NCBI GenBank assembly: GCA_032358165.1
Contig: JAALGY010000033.1
Location: 2,914,001 to 2,978,000, forward strand
DNA from: Diplosphaera chodatii
Taxonomy: Eukaryota; Chlorophyta; Trebouxiophyceae; Prasiolales; Stichococcaceae
Length of the DNA: 64,000 nt
Reading direction: 5' to 3'
The notes below the pieces were generated by a model. That model was not told the origin of the DNA and searched no databases. It worked only from the letters and a program-made list of their open reading frames with translations. A program made the translations under genes and the position numbers. Positions 43,491 to 57,398 of the stretch are shown piece by piece (position 1 is the first letter of the stretch; each line of letters begins with the position of its first letter).

Positions 43491-45725
43491 ATGTCAATCG
43501 TGCCTGACACCGGCAATGGCGGCGCCGACATTGAGCTAACCGTGTGGGACGATGAGCCCGCCGTGCCTGCTGGCGGCAGCCAGCTTCGCGTGCTCACACT
43601 CAATTGCTGGGGCCTGTGGATCGTGGCAACGCAGCGTCAGAAGCGGATCGGGTAGCCAAACATGATAGTGCATGACCCGAGGATGCTACAACTGCTAACA
43701 TCAACAGCCTGTCGTATCTTCTCCCAAAGCATTATTGCCGAACTGTAGCATCGATGTGAACTTTGAGCCGGGTATTGCCTGCATGCAGGAGCATAGCAAA
43801 GTATCTGAAGGGGACATCGGCGGACCTGGTGATGCTGCAGGAGGTATTTATGAGCAATGATGCAGATGCGCTTATCGCCGCTGGCGCTCGCGGCCATCTG
43901 AAATACTCACAGGTGCACACCTGCGAGCAGCAATGCGGGTCTGGTGCCTGTGCACAGGGTATCACAACAGCTTATCACAAGCCACAGACTCGAGCTCAAT
44001 TGCCCACTGTATGCCACCTTCTGCCACCTTGCAGAGGTTTCGTGGTGGTGTCCTTGGTGGCGAGCTCCTGACACTGTCACGGTACCCCATCGTCACGGTG
44101 CGCATTGCTGACCAGGTTCCTGTTTGTGTCAAGAGGCCCTTGATCAGCTCGAACGATATAGGTCACCTTGCAAGCAACCACCTGCTGCAGGCGCACTTTG
44201 AGCCCTACCGTGTGTCAGGCAATCCGGCTGCGGTCTGGCATGGCGACTTCTTTGCAGGCAAAGGCATTGGCCACACGCGCATTGACACGCCATCAGGTCT
44301 CGTGGTGCGTCGATGTTTGCACGGTTGCGCAGCTGGAGCTGTCCGTCACTTCGACTGCATCACTCATCATGCTGCTGAGTTGCAAGCTGTTGGCCTTTGC
44401 AGGATGCCTACAACACGCACACGCATGCCAGCTACTCTCACAAGTACAAGCCACAGGAGGCAGGGCGGCCATGGAGGATACCAGCAGACGTAGACGCTCC
44501 AGCCCGTCTGGCACAGATCTCGCAGTTGGCAGCATACATCAGCTTGACGGTGATGCCTGAATGTGCAAACCAGCATGAGCACGCAGTGAAGCTACTTACC
44601 GCACAGACTGTCTCACGCACGAGGACCGACAAGGTTTTCTTGGCATTGCATTGCTGGTGGTGTGCTGCTGTATTAACAAAACCTCTTGCAATGTCTGCAG
44701 GCAGGTCATCATGTCGTGGTGGGAGGTGACTTGAACGCTCCGCCCGACACCCTGGATGTCGAAGTGTTTCACACACTCATGCCAGGTCTGCGCGATGCTT
44801 GGGGCGAGCTCCACCCTGATGAACCAGGGTTCACCTCCAATACGCCTGACAACAGCCTGTCCAAAAATTCAGGTGGGTGATAGCCTGCACAGCTGCTTGC
44901 ACGAGCTGCGACGCATGCTGTCCAGCATGCAACGTCTCGTCACCATTGCAGGTCATGCGTTCAAATGACATCATGCTGCAAGGAGCCGCCTTTGCCGATG
45001 TGCAGGTGACCCGCCGATGAGGATTGACTACATCTGGACTACCGACCAGCCGCTTGCGTGCTCCTTGTTCACCAAGAAGGTGACCCACAGCAAGTGGACC
45101 CAGCGTTCGACACTCTTCACTGACCGTGTCTTCGCCTGTCCGGGTGCATTGCCCAACAACTTCTTGTTGTCCGCACCATGCAGGTTGCAGATGGCACCTC
45201 CTTTTCAGATCACATGGGTGTCGCGGCAGTGCTGGGCCTGCGCAGCAATGAGCAGCCGTCCGCGCTGTTGCTCGGCTCTAAACCCCATGCAAACAGTCGG
45301 ATGGATGCCATCAGCACGTCTCTGGACATCATACGACAAGGTGAGTATGGCATTCCCTGCAGGCAGGACGAGCCAGTGGCAGGCACTTCGCCTTGCTGCA
45401 GTGCTAGAACCGCTGCAACACTCGGTTGAACATTGCAGGTCGTCGGAGGTACAGCATGTTGAAGGATGCATGTTTGGCGCTGTCAGCGGCACTGATGGCA
45501 GTCGGGTTGGCGTGCTTTGGCTTTATTGTGGCGCAGCCCTGGTGGAACTACCCTGGCGCTGTGCTCGTGGTCCTGGCCATCCTGATGGCAATCGCTCTGG
45601 TGCTGGCGCCGCTCGTCTTTGTGACAGGCATGGCAGGCTTTGGTTCTGTGGGGCATGCGCTTGCTCAGGCAGCCAGCGAGCTGCAGCTGCTGCTGACGAC
45701 CGATGCTGCGTGGGCTCGTGTGTAG
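43491..45725 (+). CDS. Neutral sphingomyelinase / inositol phosphosphingolipid phospholipase C-like
   Basis: Mg2+-dependent phosphodiesterase of the endonuclease/exonuclease/phosphatase fold that releases ceramide (or related products) from phosphosphingolipids. Exons 43491-43651, 43789-43912, 44035-44115, 44191-44304, 44403-44549, 44701-44872, 45006-45079, 45184-45340 and 45439-45725 give 438 aa. Landmarks: LRVLTLNCWGL (metal Asn), DLVMLQEVFM (metal Glu), GGELLTLSRYPI, GDFFAGKGIGHTRIDTPSG, YNTHTHASY, VVVGGDLNAPPDTL (DxN), RIDYIWTT and SFSDHMGVAAV (SDH, catalytic His). The C-terminus holds two hydrophobic helices (LALSAALMAVGLACFGFIVA and VLVVLAILMAIALVLAPLVF), as in animal SMPD2-type enzymes. 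The start used is the first ATG; a hydrophobic stretch lies in frame just upstream. Confidence 0.88.
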
Positions 45726-47558
45726 CAAGCAACTTCGTCTACAGTTGCTTACATTTCCTAATGTTGCATCAGACCGAAGGGTTAAAGCTCAGCGCGGGAT
45801 CAGCAGAACTTGAAGTTTTCATGTCGGAGAGTGTCGCAGCAGCTGGCTTCAACAATGTGTAGCTCATCCAAAGGCCTCTATTGTCCTCGTTGCTAAGGCC
45901 ATCAAGTCGCAGAGCGATCCCACGGCTGAGCGCAGCGTCCTGACATCTGTCGCTGCAAAATTGCTGCAGAACAGAAGCTGTGTGTGAGCAGGCATCTTCA
46001 TTTCGACAGCATTCAGGCAGTGTAGCGTTCGAGTTCCGGAGCGTGACTCATGACTGGGTTGTTAACTCACATGATCAAGCTGCTACCCTCGACTCGAAAT
46101 GTTTTGACCACTTGTTTTGGCCGCAGCTGCATCCAGGACATGCTGCTACTCAAAGGCTTGCTCAGCTACTTGACCACTGCGTGGGATTCACATAACATAG
46201 GGCAATGTTTCTCAGCGAACACTTTCACATACCTCTTTATCGACTGACAGCGCCCTCATCACCATCGTTGCATGCTCTGGGCTGCCGAACGTCACTTTGC
46301 ACTGACTGCATGGCAAAAGCAAACTTAGTTTTTCCAGCGCAGCTGCCGAACAAGTAAGGCGGCTCGTGGCTATGTGATCGCGCCGTCAGCCCACCATGTG
46401 AAGGGATTGTCTGTAACAAGTGACTGAATGTCTCCGCCGGGTGCCGAGCTGACATCAGGCACCGCCGTGGCTGCTGCCATGGGACACTGGAGTGCTTGCC
46501 TATCAGCTGCCGCCAGATCTGCTGTGTCACATGCCAGCTACTCAACGCCTGCTCTACAGCTGTTGCACTGGTGTGACCCTGCCATGCAATGCCTCCATGA
46601 CTGATATCCGCAACTACCAGTCGTCACCCCGTGGCAGCAGCCGGCTCAACCCGGTACAGCACCAAGTCAGAACGGACACTCTTATAAGGAGTGCTCAGGA
46701 TGCTGGATCACAGTATTGCGAGGCTCTTGTGGGCTTGCAAGACTGACGCACACACAGTGTAGCCGCCACAGAGAAGTCTACAGCAGCACGTTGCCAGCAC
46801 GATCGAAGAATGTGTGCCCTGACGTGTCTAACGTTCAGTTACACCTGCATGAGTGACAAATGGTTCCTTCTTTGCGGGGTTGCACCTCGCAGCTTGCGGT
46901 GCCCCCATTGCGGCAGTCCAGCTCATGCTGACGAGGCATGCTGACGTCGATGCTGCACGGTGGACACTTCGCAAGCATTGCCAGCCGCTTGTATGTATCG
47001 CATCATAGCGATGTTGATATTTACACGTCTGATCTAGTCGATTCGTTCGGATGTTGTATAGCTCATATAGCAGCAGCCGATCTCAGTTGTGAGTCCCTCA
47101 GCGCACGCAGGTGCAGAGTATCAATTTGTGCATGGCTCGTGCCAGTACTTGATACTGATATTATATAGGCTTCTGGTGGGCTTCAATTGAGTTGAACAGC
47201 GCCGACATGTTGAGCAGCATGCCAGCACATATTGTGTTGCCCGCCACCCGCCATTGCAAGTGTTTTGGCATCGACAGGCTCGGTAGACAGAGAATAGCAA
47301 GCAGACGGCTACTGCGAAGATGCAGGTCGGATGTGAACATGCTCTGCATACAACAGCGATTTCAATTGCTGCATGTGAACTGTCTCTCTCGCACCGCGTG
47401 AAAGGTATTTGTGTGCTCATCGCAGCACGGCGTCCTTGCGACAGGAGCTTTCACAGGCTGTACAGCAGCAGGTGCGGTTGCGCCCCAATGATCACAGCTT
47501 GTGACACATCAGCATACGGTCTTTGGCAGCAGCTTGTCAAAAATCCGCATGACAATGT
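45726..47558. other. 1.8-kb stretch without a recognised gene
   Basis: The largest geneless interval. It lies between two plus-strand genes. All open frames are short (about 100 codons or fewer), have no family motif and do not join across plausible splice sites. AT content appears somewhat higher than in the coding neighbours. It may hold UTRs, a non-coding RNA or a decayed gene. Confidence 0.4.
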
Positions 47559-49562
47559 ATGTCGCTGCTTGTGCAGGCTGCCACAAAGCTGCGTCAGTGG
47601 CGGCGTGAGCTGGTGGACCCCTGGTTCGAGCCGCCGCCTGAGCCACTTGCAGGTGAGTGTCAGCGGTACATGCTTGAGGTACGGGTGCACCTCATATTGC
47701 ATTACCAGGGTTCTGCAATGACGACGTCGTCGGCACCCTGCTTGCAGACACTCTGCCACCCGAGCAGCTGGCAGACCCGGACAGCCAGTTCATCACTGTC
47801 AACGGCATCCGGCTGCACGTCAAGCAGACTGGGACCAATCCAGAGGCGCCAGCCGTCCTGCTCCTGCATGGCTTCAACGGCAGCGTTTTCAACTGGTACA
47901 AACCCTTTGGTTCCGGCTGACTGAGTCATCGAGTCCACTTCTCAAGCGTAGTTTGTGCAGTTATTGTGAGTGCCTCAACGCGACACACCTGATGTCCCTT
48001 GGTCCACGTCCGCACAGGCGGGACGTCATGCAGGGCATATCTGGGGACCCCTCGCTGCCGGGTGGGCGGCGGGTGATCGCCTTCGACCGGCCGCCATTCG
48101 GCCTCACGGAGCGCCCGCTGCAGTGGGACAGCAGCGCCTGGGACCCGTACACCTGCGAGGGCGGCGCGCAGCTGGCGGCGGGGCTGCTGGAGGCGCTGGG
48201 CGTGCGGTCCGCGGTGGTGGTCGGCCACTCCATGGGCGCTGTCGTCGCGATGGAGCTGCTGAAACTGTGAGCTTCCTGATGCAGCTGCTGTGCGCAGACC
48301 CTGCTCTGAACGCTGTGAATGCTGGCATGCTCTGGCTCACACCACCCAGGCACGGGCATGAGGGTGTACTAATGGGTGGTGCACCTCTGTTACCCATGGT
48401 TGCAGCAGTCTGGCTTCAAGGTGTCACATGCATGCGCAAGACATGACGGTCTGAGCATGCAGGCGGCCAGAGATGGTGGCGGGCCTGGTGCTGGTGGCGC
48501 CTGCGCTGCCAGCTAAGCCAGAGGCATTCCGGCGTGCAATGACCGCGACGCAGCAGCTGCAGGCGCTGGCTCGCATGGCGCTGCTGCGCAATGACACCGC
48601 AGGCACACAGCCTCGACCCGCGACCTGCGCAGCTGCACCTGTTGGGACTGTGCTTACGAATGTAGCAGCATGCAAAGCAGGGCTGTGGAACATCTGTAGT
48701 CCAGCAGCGTACATGTGCTCCAGCACTGCGTACCTGCACGGCATGCAGTACCGCCGCTGGCTGAAGTCATCGTGTTGATCTGCAGGTCTGAACTACATAC
48801 GCCGGTCGCTCAGGGAGCGTGCGGCGGAGGTGCAGGCGGGCAAGATGCAGATGCACCACCAGAGGAGCCTGTCGCAGGCGGAGGCCGTCGTCGAGGGCTA
48901 CCTGCGTCCCATGAGGGTGCGCTGTCAAGTGGACTGTGCCATGGGCTGCACGAAAGCTTACATCGAGTGGATTGCAACCTATGGCTTCACACCCTATGGA
49001 ATAGCATACAGGCCTCAACAATCAGGGCTAAACTCTGCAGGCTGACAACTGGGACAAGGGCTCGCTGCTGGGCTTCCGGGCCATATCCTTCTCTCAGGAG
49101 CTGCCGGCGTATGCTAGCATCCAGCAGCCAGTGCTGGTGGTGCAGGGCCGCCAAGACAGCACCATCCTGACATCTTCAGCCACAGGGGTATCGACCCACT
49201 CACCTGCACCCACACGTTGACATAAATTGTTTGTCACGACTTTCCCCGTGATCGAAGTCGACACTTTGTTGCAATTGTTCACCATTGACTTTTCTACGGC
49301 GCAGATTGTGGAGCAGCTCAGGCAGCGACAGCAAGCGCTCACGCAGTACGAGCTTTTCGACAACTGTGGGCATATCCCAATGGAGGAGTATCCGGAGCGT
49401 TTTGTGGATGTCGTGCAGCAGTTTCTGGGCACAGCATTCAGCGAGCAGCCAGCCAGCATCTCATTGCCAGACTCTGCAGCACCGCAGCTGGTGCCGATTG
49501 GGGATACCACGCCGGCTGCGGCCGCTGGCATATCTAGGGCTGAAGTTGTGCGAGATTCGTGA
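47559..49562 (+). CDS. Alpha/beta hydrolase family protein
   Basis: Serine hydrolase or esterase of the alpha/beta fold; substrate unknown. Exons 47559-47652, 47709-47895, 48018-48266, 48463-48602, 48786-48916, 49041-49187 and 49305-49562 give 401 aa. Landmarks: FITVNGIRLHVKQTG, VLLLHGFNGSVFNW (HG oxyanion motif), RRVIAFDRPPFGLTERP, VVVGHSMGAVVAMELL (GHSMG nucleophile elbow), MVAGLVLVAPALP, QQPVLVVQGRQDSTI (acid Asp region) and FDNCGHIPMEEYPERF (catalytic His). The N-terminal ~60 residues have a WFEPPPEPL segment often seen before plastid hydrolases of this type. Intron 4 would start GCACAC, a weak donor, although the frame requires a break near there. The Ser/Pro-rich C-terminal tail has no motif. 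Confidence 0.85.
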
Positions 49563-49855
49563 AACCTGGGTGCATGAAGTGCCACCTTTGACGATCATGA
49601 GAGCGAGCGGTCTGTGTCTCAAGGAGCATTCTGCAAGGTAATGTCAGTTGTGTGGGTGGTTCCATGTATGCTGGCTCAGAGCTCAGAATTCAAATGTCTT
49701 CATTGGGTTGCAGCGCAGACAATCTGACTTGTGACATGAGCTCGGCCACTTGAAGATCACGTTGCAAGCCTGAAGCACACACACTCCTGATCATGCTACA
49801 GAACATCTGCGCGAAAACCACCGGAATGCGTCGGGCGCCAACTGGCGACCCTGCG

Positions 49856-52800
49856 TCACTGCACCATGGTCTGTTGTGCAGGCAGTCGTGCGCTGCTGCT
49901 GCCCAGCTTATCGTATACCGCCACATAGCACGCCTTGTTGGCGCGCGGCACACTTGGCACAAAGCGCTGCATGATATCCTGCACATCCACAGCAGGATAA
50001 CGCTGCTGCCGCAGTTCGACATTGACACTGTGAAACGCCATATGGTGTGCGCGACATGTTTGGCACAGTGAGGCAAGTTAGTGGCAGGCAGCGAACTGCT
50101 GGTTAGATGCGATTCAACCTGCCAGATCACCTGCTGCTCCAACGACAGGCGCCCTGCAAAGATGCGGGGCCCCAGCCAGTCACGCAGGAACGCAACCGCA
50201 GCAATCGCAGCAGTCTGGCAGCCCTGGTGCGTGGCTGTCTGCACACTCCTGCGGGCGTGCATCCAGGCACATGTCAACTTCGATGCACCATTGCAATGCG
50301 CAACAGGCAGCATGCACTGACATGGAACTGCACATTTGCATTGAATGACAATGTTACGAAGCTGTGTTTCGCATGAAGCTGTATCCGGATGAGTTGAGGC
50401 ACTCTCGCACTTGAACAGGGGGTCGAGAAAGGGCTCCAGGTAGCGCTTGAAGCCACGCTTGCCTAGATGCTGAGCAATAAGTGGCAGCTGCCACCACGCC
50501 GTCTCCTACAGCACATCCATTGCCAGCATCATATGTTCATGTGCTTTGAACCTGGAGTTGGTCATTGCTCTCATCCTGAACGTCCATGTGGCGGGCCATG
50601 ATGACAGCACCCAGGACACAGCTTGCCTGCAAGTGGCAAGCATGTGCGTAATGGCTGTGCCGCACAGCGTCGGCAAGCACCGGCAACAGCTGCGGCATCG
50701 CATCCGGCGCTGCCGCTGCCAGCTCGCGAACCAGATACACTGCACCATCTGCCGCCTCCCACGGCTGTCGCTCCCTGTCGAGCGTGCAATGAGACACTAC
50801 GTCAGACAGTTTATGGTGGTTTGCTACCGAGCATGCACCCGCCCGCTTGTATAGCATGCACATGAGAGCAGCGCCAGTCCACCTGGGGGCATAACCTTCA
50901 GGTCGTATCACTGCTGGTCACATCAGAACATGGGGTGAAGCACCTTTGGAAGCCGTCATCCATGCAGCACCCGGCAGGCTCACGCGACATTGCCGAAGTG
51001 CTGAACAGCCGCGCCGGCTTCTTGCCGCCACTCTGATAGTTCACCTGATTCACAGCATGCAAGCTTGCTGCCTCAGGTGAAGCAACGACAGATAGGAGGA
51101 CCGATGCGCATGCCACCAAAGGCATTTGATGTGATGAAAGGACTGGATGTGCATGCGACGGCTCACTGGCTCTGTGGCACGGGGGCTGCCGAACAGGCCC
51201 TCGTCCTCGTCTGCAGCGGGCACCTCGTCCGCCCGCACTGCTGCGATGCCGTAGGGCGTCTGAATGTAGCTGTCCGCATCGGCTGGCTGTTCCTCAACCC
51301 TCCGGAGCATGTCCCTGACGCAAAAGATGCATCATATTGAAGAGGCCCATAACATGCCTACCATGTACTTCAGAGGGCAGTTCATATTCACATAAACGAT
51401 GGTAACATGGAACCACTGGCATAAAAAAGGACACTGAATGCAGCAATAAACTCACTGTGCAGCGGGCAGTGCGGTCTGCAGCGCCTCGGCGCCAAGACCA
51501 CGAACTGCGTTGCCGATGGCGACGGCGGCCGTCTCACGTGCCGCCGGCACATTCTCGCCCAGCGCAGTCAGCCATAGCGGCCACAGCTGCTGCGTGACGC
51601 CCCGCACCGCATCGGGGTACGCCCGTGCAAACTTGCCACATGCATCACACGCCGCCTCCCGCACCTGCACTCGAGCTTGTGCACTTTATGCAGAGGGCTG
51701 TTGCAGTCTTGCGCCCATGCAGGTGTGCACGAGCATACGTGTGGCCGCTGTCAGACATGCATCAGGAGCTTGTAGTGGCCCCAGCCAGCCCTGCTGGCCG
51801 CTGTTCAATTTGCCAATCCTACATGACGCCTTGCTGGGCGCTGGTGTGTGGTTGGGTCCTCGCAAGGGGCTCACCGGCCAGCTGCTGTCGCGGAAGCAGC
51901 CAAGCAGGCAGCGCAGCATGGGCCCCACGTGCGGCTGCACCGCCGCAGGCTCAATTTTGGCCGCCAACTCGGCCATGCAGGCGCATGCTGCCTCGCGCTT
52001 GTCGGTGCTGCTGGAGCGTGCCTGCTTGCCACAGAAGGCCACCACCTGTGCAACACCGGACCATGTACGGTCACTTGCTCCGGCTATCAGACTGGACGTT
52101 TGTCAGCAGCATCTGCTAAGCAGGGCATGTCCCTGCTGTGGCAGTAGACACTCTGAGGGTGAGTGATGCAGGACGACAGTACCTCATTGATGTGTTGTGC
52201 CACACAAACTCGGCCTTGTGTTCCCATGGCCTGCTCCCACGTGGCCTGCACGCCATGACTACAAGGTCATGATCATGTATGATGCATTTTACCTTGGCTG
52301 CCACATGTAAGTAATAAGTAATGCTGCTGGCAACATCCGACCAACTGCAGGACTGTTGTCATTGTCAAAGCTTTGCAGGACTGTTGTCATTGTCAAAGCT
52401 TTCGTCACCTGAGAATATGCCCGCAGGCCTTCTGCAGTGATGTGGCGGTTGAAGCACATGGGTGGCATCATCACTGGCAACACTTCCTCCCTGAATGGCT
52501 GCGCCGCAAGCAGAAACGCTCGTGTCGCCTCGCTTGCGGCATATTGCACCTAGCAAATGCAAAAATGGTTGAAGTATGTGGTGCGCATTGGGTGCGATGG
52601 GTGCAGCGGGGCACAGGCACTTGGCTCGACACGTTATGTACGCTCTGCTCAAACCTATGGGACAATTGCCTACTGCACGTCCTGAGCGCTGCGCCAAGCC
52701 AGGCACACTGTCAGACAGGCAGCTGCATCGTGACGCATTAAGGAGGTTTGCTCACATGGCTCCAGCTATCATTGAGGCCATCCGCAAGTCGACCGGCAAT

Positions 52801-54080
52801 GGCAGGGGCCAGGTCGTGCAGCGTATCCTCATCGCACACAGCCAGCAGGGCGCAAACGACCCTGTGGCCCCGCTCCCGCACAAACCTGGCAAGATAGCAT
52901 CGTTTACTGAGGGTCCAAGCAAAGACCGAGTGTTCAGATTGCCATGTAACAGGAGATGGATCCACACCAACAGCACCATCTGTTCCTTTTGCCTGGTCCT
53001 GACCTGTTCTGGTGCAGCATGGAGTCGAGGATCAGCTGACGCAGCTCTGCAGTCATGTACGGCATGCTTGCCGGCCCACACCCCTCAACGAGTGCCTGCG
53101 TCGCATGAGCACGGTAGCATCATGGTTAAGGACGCAAAAGGAGGCATCAGCTGTGAAACTGTGCGTAATGCAGGATGCGACGTGCCCTTATGTCGAGTGC
53201 CCATGCATGATGACTGCATGAGGCATTGACACCTGAAGGGCATGAAAAGAGGACTCCAGGGAGCGCCAGCCCTCTGTGTCGTGTCGGAGCTCCCCCTGCC
53301 CAGGCCGCTGCCGCTGGTACGACGACTGCAGCAGCTGCCCAAGAAAGTCTGGCTGTGCTGCGACTGCATCACTTCCTAAGCCACTTTCCGCCACAACTGG
53401 ATCTCTGGCCTGCAAAGTGCCATATGACTTGAGCATTCTTATCTTTGGTTGCTTTCTGCACAGTATGCAGTCGTATACTCCCACCAACGCGGCAGGATAG
53501 CGCTACCAAGCTCACGAAAGCGGCTTGGATGCTATCAGTGATCTGCTCGCCCATTGCATCAAATACGACGGTGCCTCCCTGTTGTGCTAGCACCCGCACA
53601 CACTCCGCGACTGTTTCCCGCACACGTGCTTCTTTGTCCTGTCATGGCAATGACTACGGTCTGGTGCTGTCAGCACGGTTAAGCATAAGCAGAATCCCCT
53701 TGCAAGGCTCCGAACGGCAGCGCTGTCACCTCAAGGTGGCTCTGGCAGGCGGCCAGCACGGCAGCTGCAAATGGCGATGTGTTTGGCAGCTCAGGGACAA
53801 TGGCCTGCACGGAATACACCCCACTGGTGGCATGCTGAAATGACGTAAAGCTTGCCCGCTAACAACCCAGAAAGAGTCCAGCTTGCAGGTTCACCTTGGC
53901 AGCATCAAAACCTCCCAAAAGCTGCTGCCAGCTGTCTGATTTGAGCAACAGCAGAACCGCAGAGCAGACATCAGCTAGGAATGTTTCCCGGTCTGCTGTA
54001 TTAAGCCTTTGCAGATGGCACTCAAGCTTTTGCAGCGCTGCCTCCCTGTGCAGTCTCAAATCCGCGCCCAAACCTTCCAT
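49856..54080 (-). CDS. HEAT/ARM-repeat protein, family not named
   Basis: Sixteen phase-consistent exons (53895-54080, 53730-53804, 53516-53638, 53233-53409, 53004-53095, 52756-52885, 52409-52549, 52183-52245, 51875-52045, 51456-51664, 51167-51314, 50971-51044, 50627-50774, 50411-50505, 50131-50248, 49856-50005) give 699 aa made almost wholly of helical HEAT/ARM repeats. Examples: EARVRETVAECVRVLAQQGG, HDTEGWRSLESSFHALQ, PYMTAELRQLILDSML, DEDTLHDLAPAIAGRLADGL, VREAACDACGKFARAYPDAV, HLGKRGFKRYLEPFLDPLF, AAVAFLRDWLGPRIFAGRLS and YPAVDVQDIMQRFVPSVPRA. The pattern is like uncharacterised plant and algal ARM-repeat superfamily proteins; import receptors and TOG proteins lack several of these blocks. 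Role unknown, likely a protein scaffold. The start is the ATG of MEGLGADLRL; the acceptor of the last exon is uncertain. Intron 13 has a GCAAGC donor. Confidence 0.75.
52347..52402. repeat. 28-bp perfect tandem duplication
   Basis: Two identical adjacent 28-bp copies at 52347-52374 and 52375-52402, beginning GCAGGACTGTTGTCATTG. They lie in an intron of the HEAT-repeat gene, six bases inside the GT donor on the minus strand. Confidence 0.9.
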
Positions 54081-54430
54081 GATCGCCTCGGCTGATGTTT
54101 CGGCACTGCTGCACGCCACATGTGGCTCAAGCTCATGTGCTTTTCAGGAGTGGATGATGGAGGTGAGCTGAACAAAGCACATACCGCGGTGTCAGCAGAT
54201 GTGACAGCTCATGGGACTTTTGGTTTTGTGCAAATCGTTACATCTGACAAGTGAGGTCGACAGTGTGCAAAGCTGTGCAGCATGAATGACACCTGCTGAG
54301 CTGGCATGAGATCTTGCACCTCAGAGGTGCAGCCGCATGCACACGCTTGTTTCTGCGTGCCGATCGTTGCAGAGGCTCAGTAGGCACGCTCTGGACCATT
54401 GCAGCGGTCGAGGCAAACTTAGGTGGCTGT
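54081..54430. promoter_or_regulatory. Divergent upstream region of HEAT-repeat gene (-) and rlmN (+)
   Basis: About 350 bases between the two start codons. No gene is seen; presumed promoters and 5' UTRs. Confidence 0.45.
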
Positions 54431-57067
<2,637 letters not shown>

Positions 57068-57398
57068 CTCGGCTTGTGCAAACCCTGAAGTGCTGTTCTT
57101 GCTGGTTTCCACAATTATGACAGCCCTGCCAATGTCGCAAGATGTTCATATATGCAGTGCTGTCATTCAACAATCTGCCTGGTACTCTCTATTGCCCAGA
57201 GTTTCGGCCCCTATCAAGGGCACTGCAAAATTGGATTGTGAGCGCAACCGCCACCGGCAGCAGCAGCGACAGCACCTTCACGGCAGATGACACAACTCAC
57301 TCTCATACGGTACGTTCAAGTAACCTGGCCCCAAGTGATTGCTTCCCCGTGAAATCAGAAAACCCAACATCTGACTAGTTGGTACACAGCAGCCTGGC
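57068..57398. other. Convergent 3' region, rlmN (+) and GTP cyclohydrolase II (-)
   Basis: About 330 bases between facing stop codons. Nothing recognised beyond presumed 3' UTRs. Confidence 0.45.
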
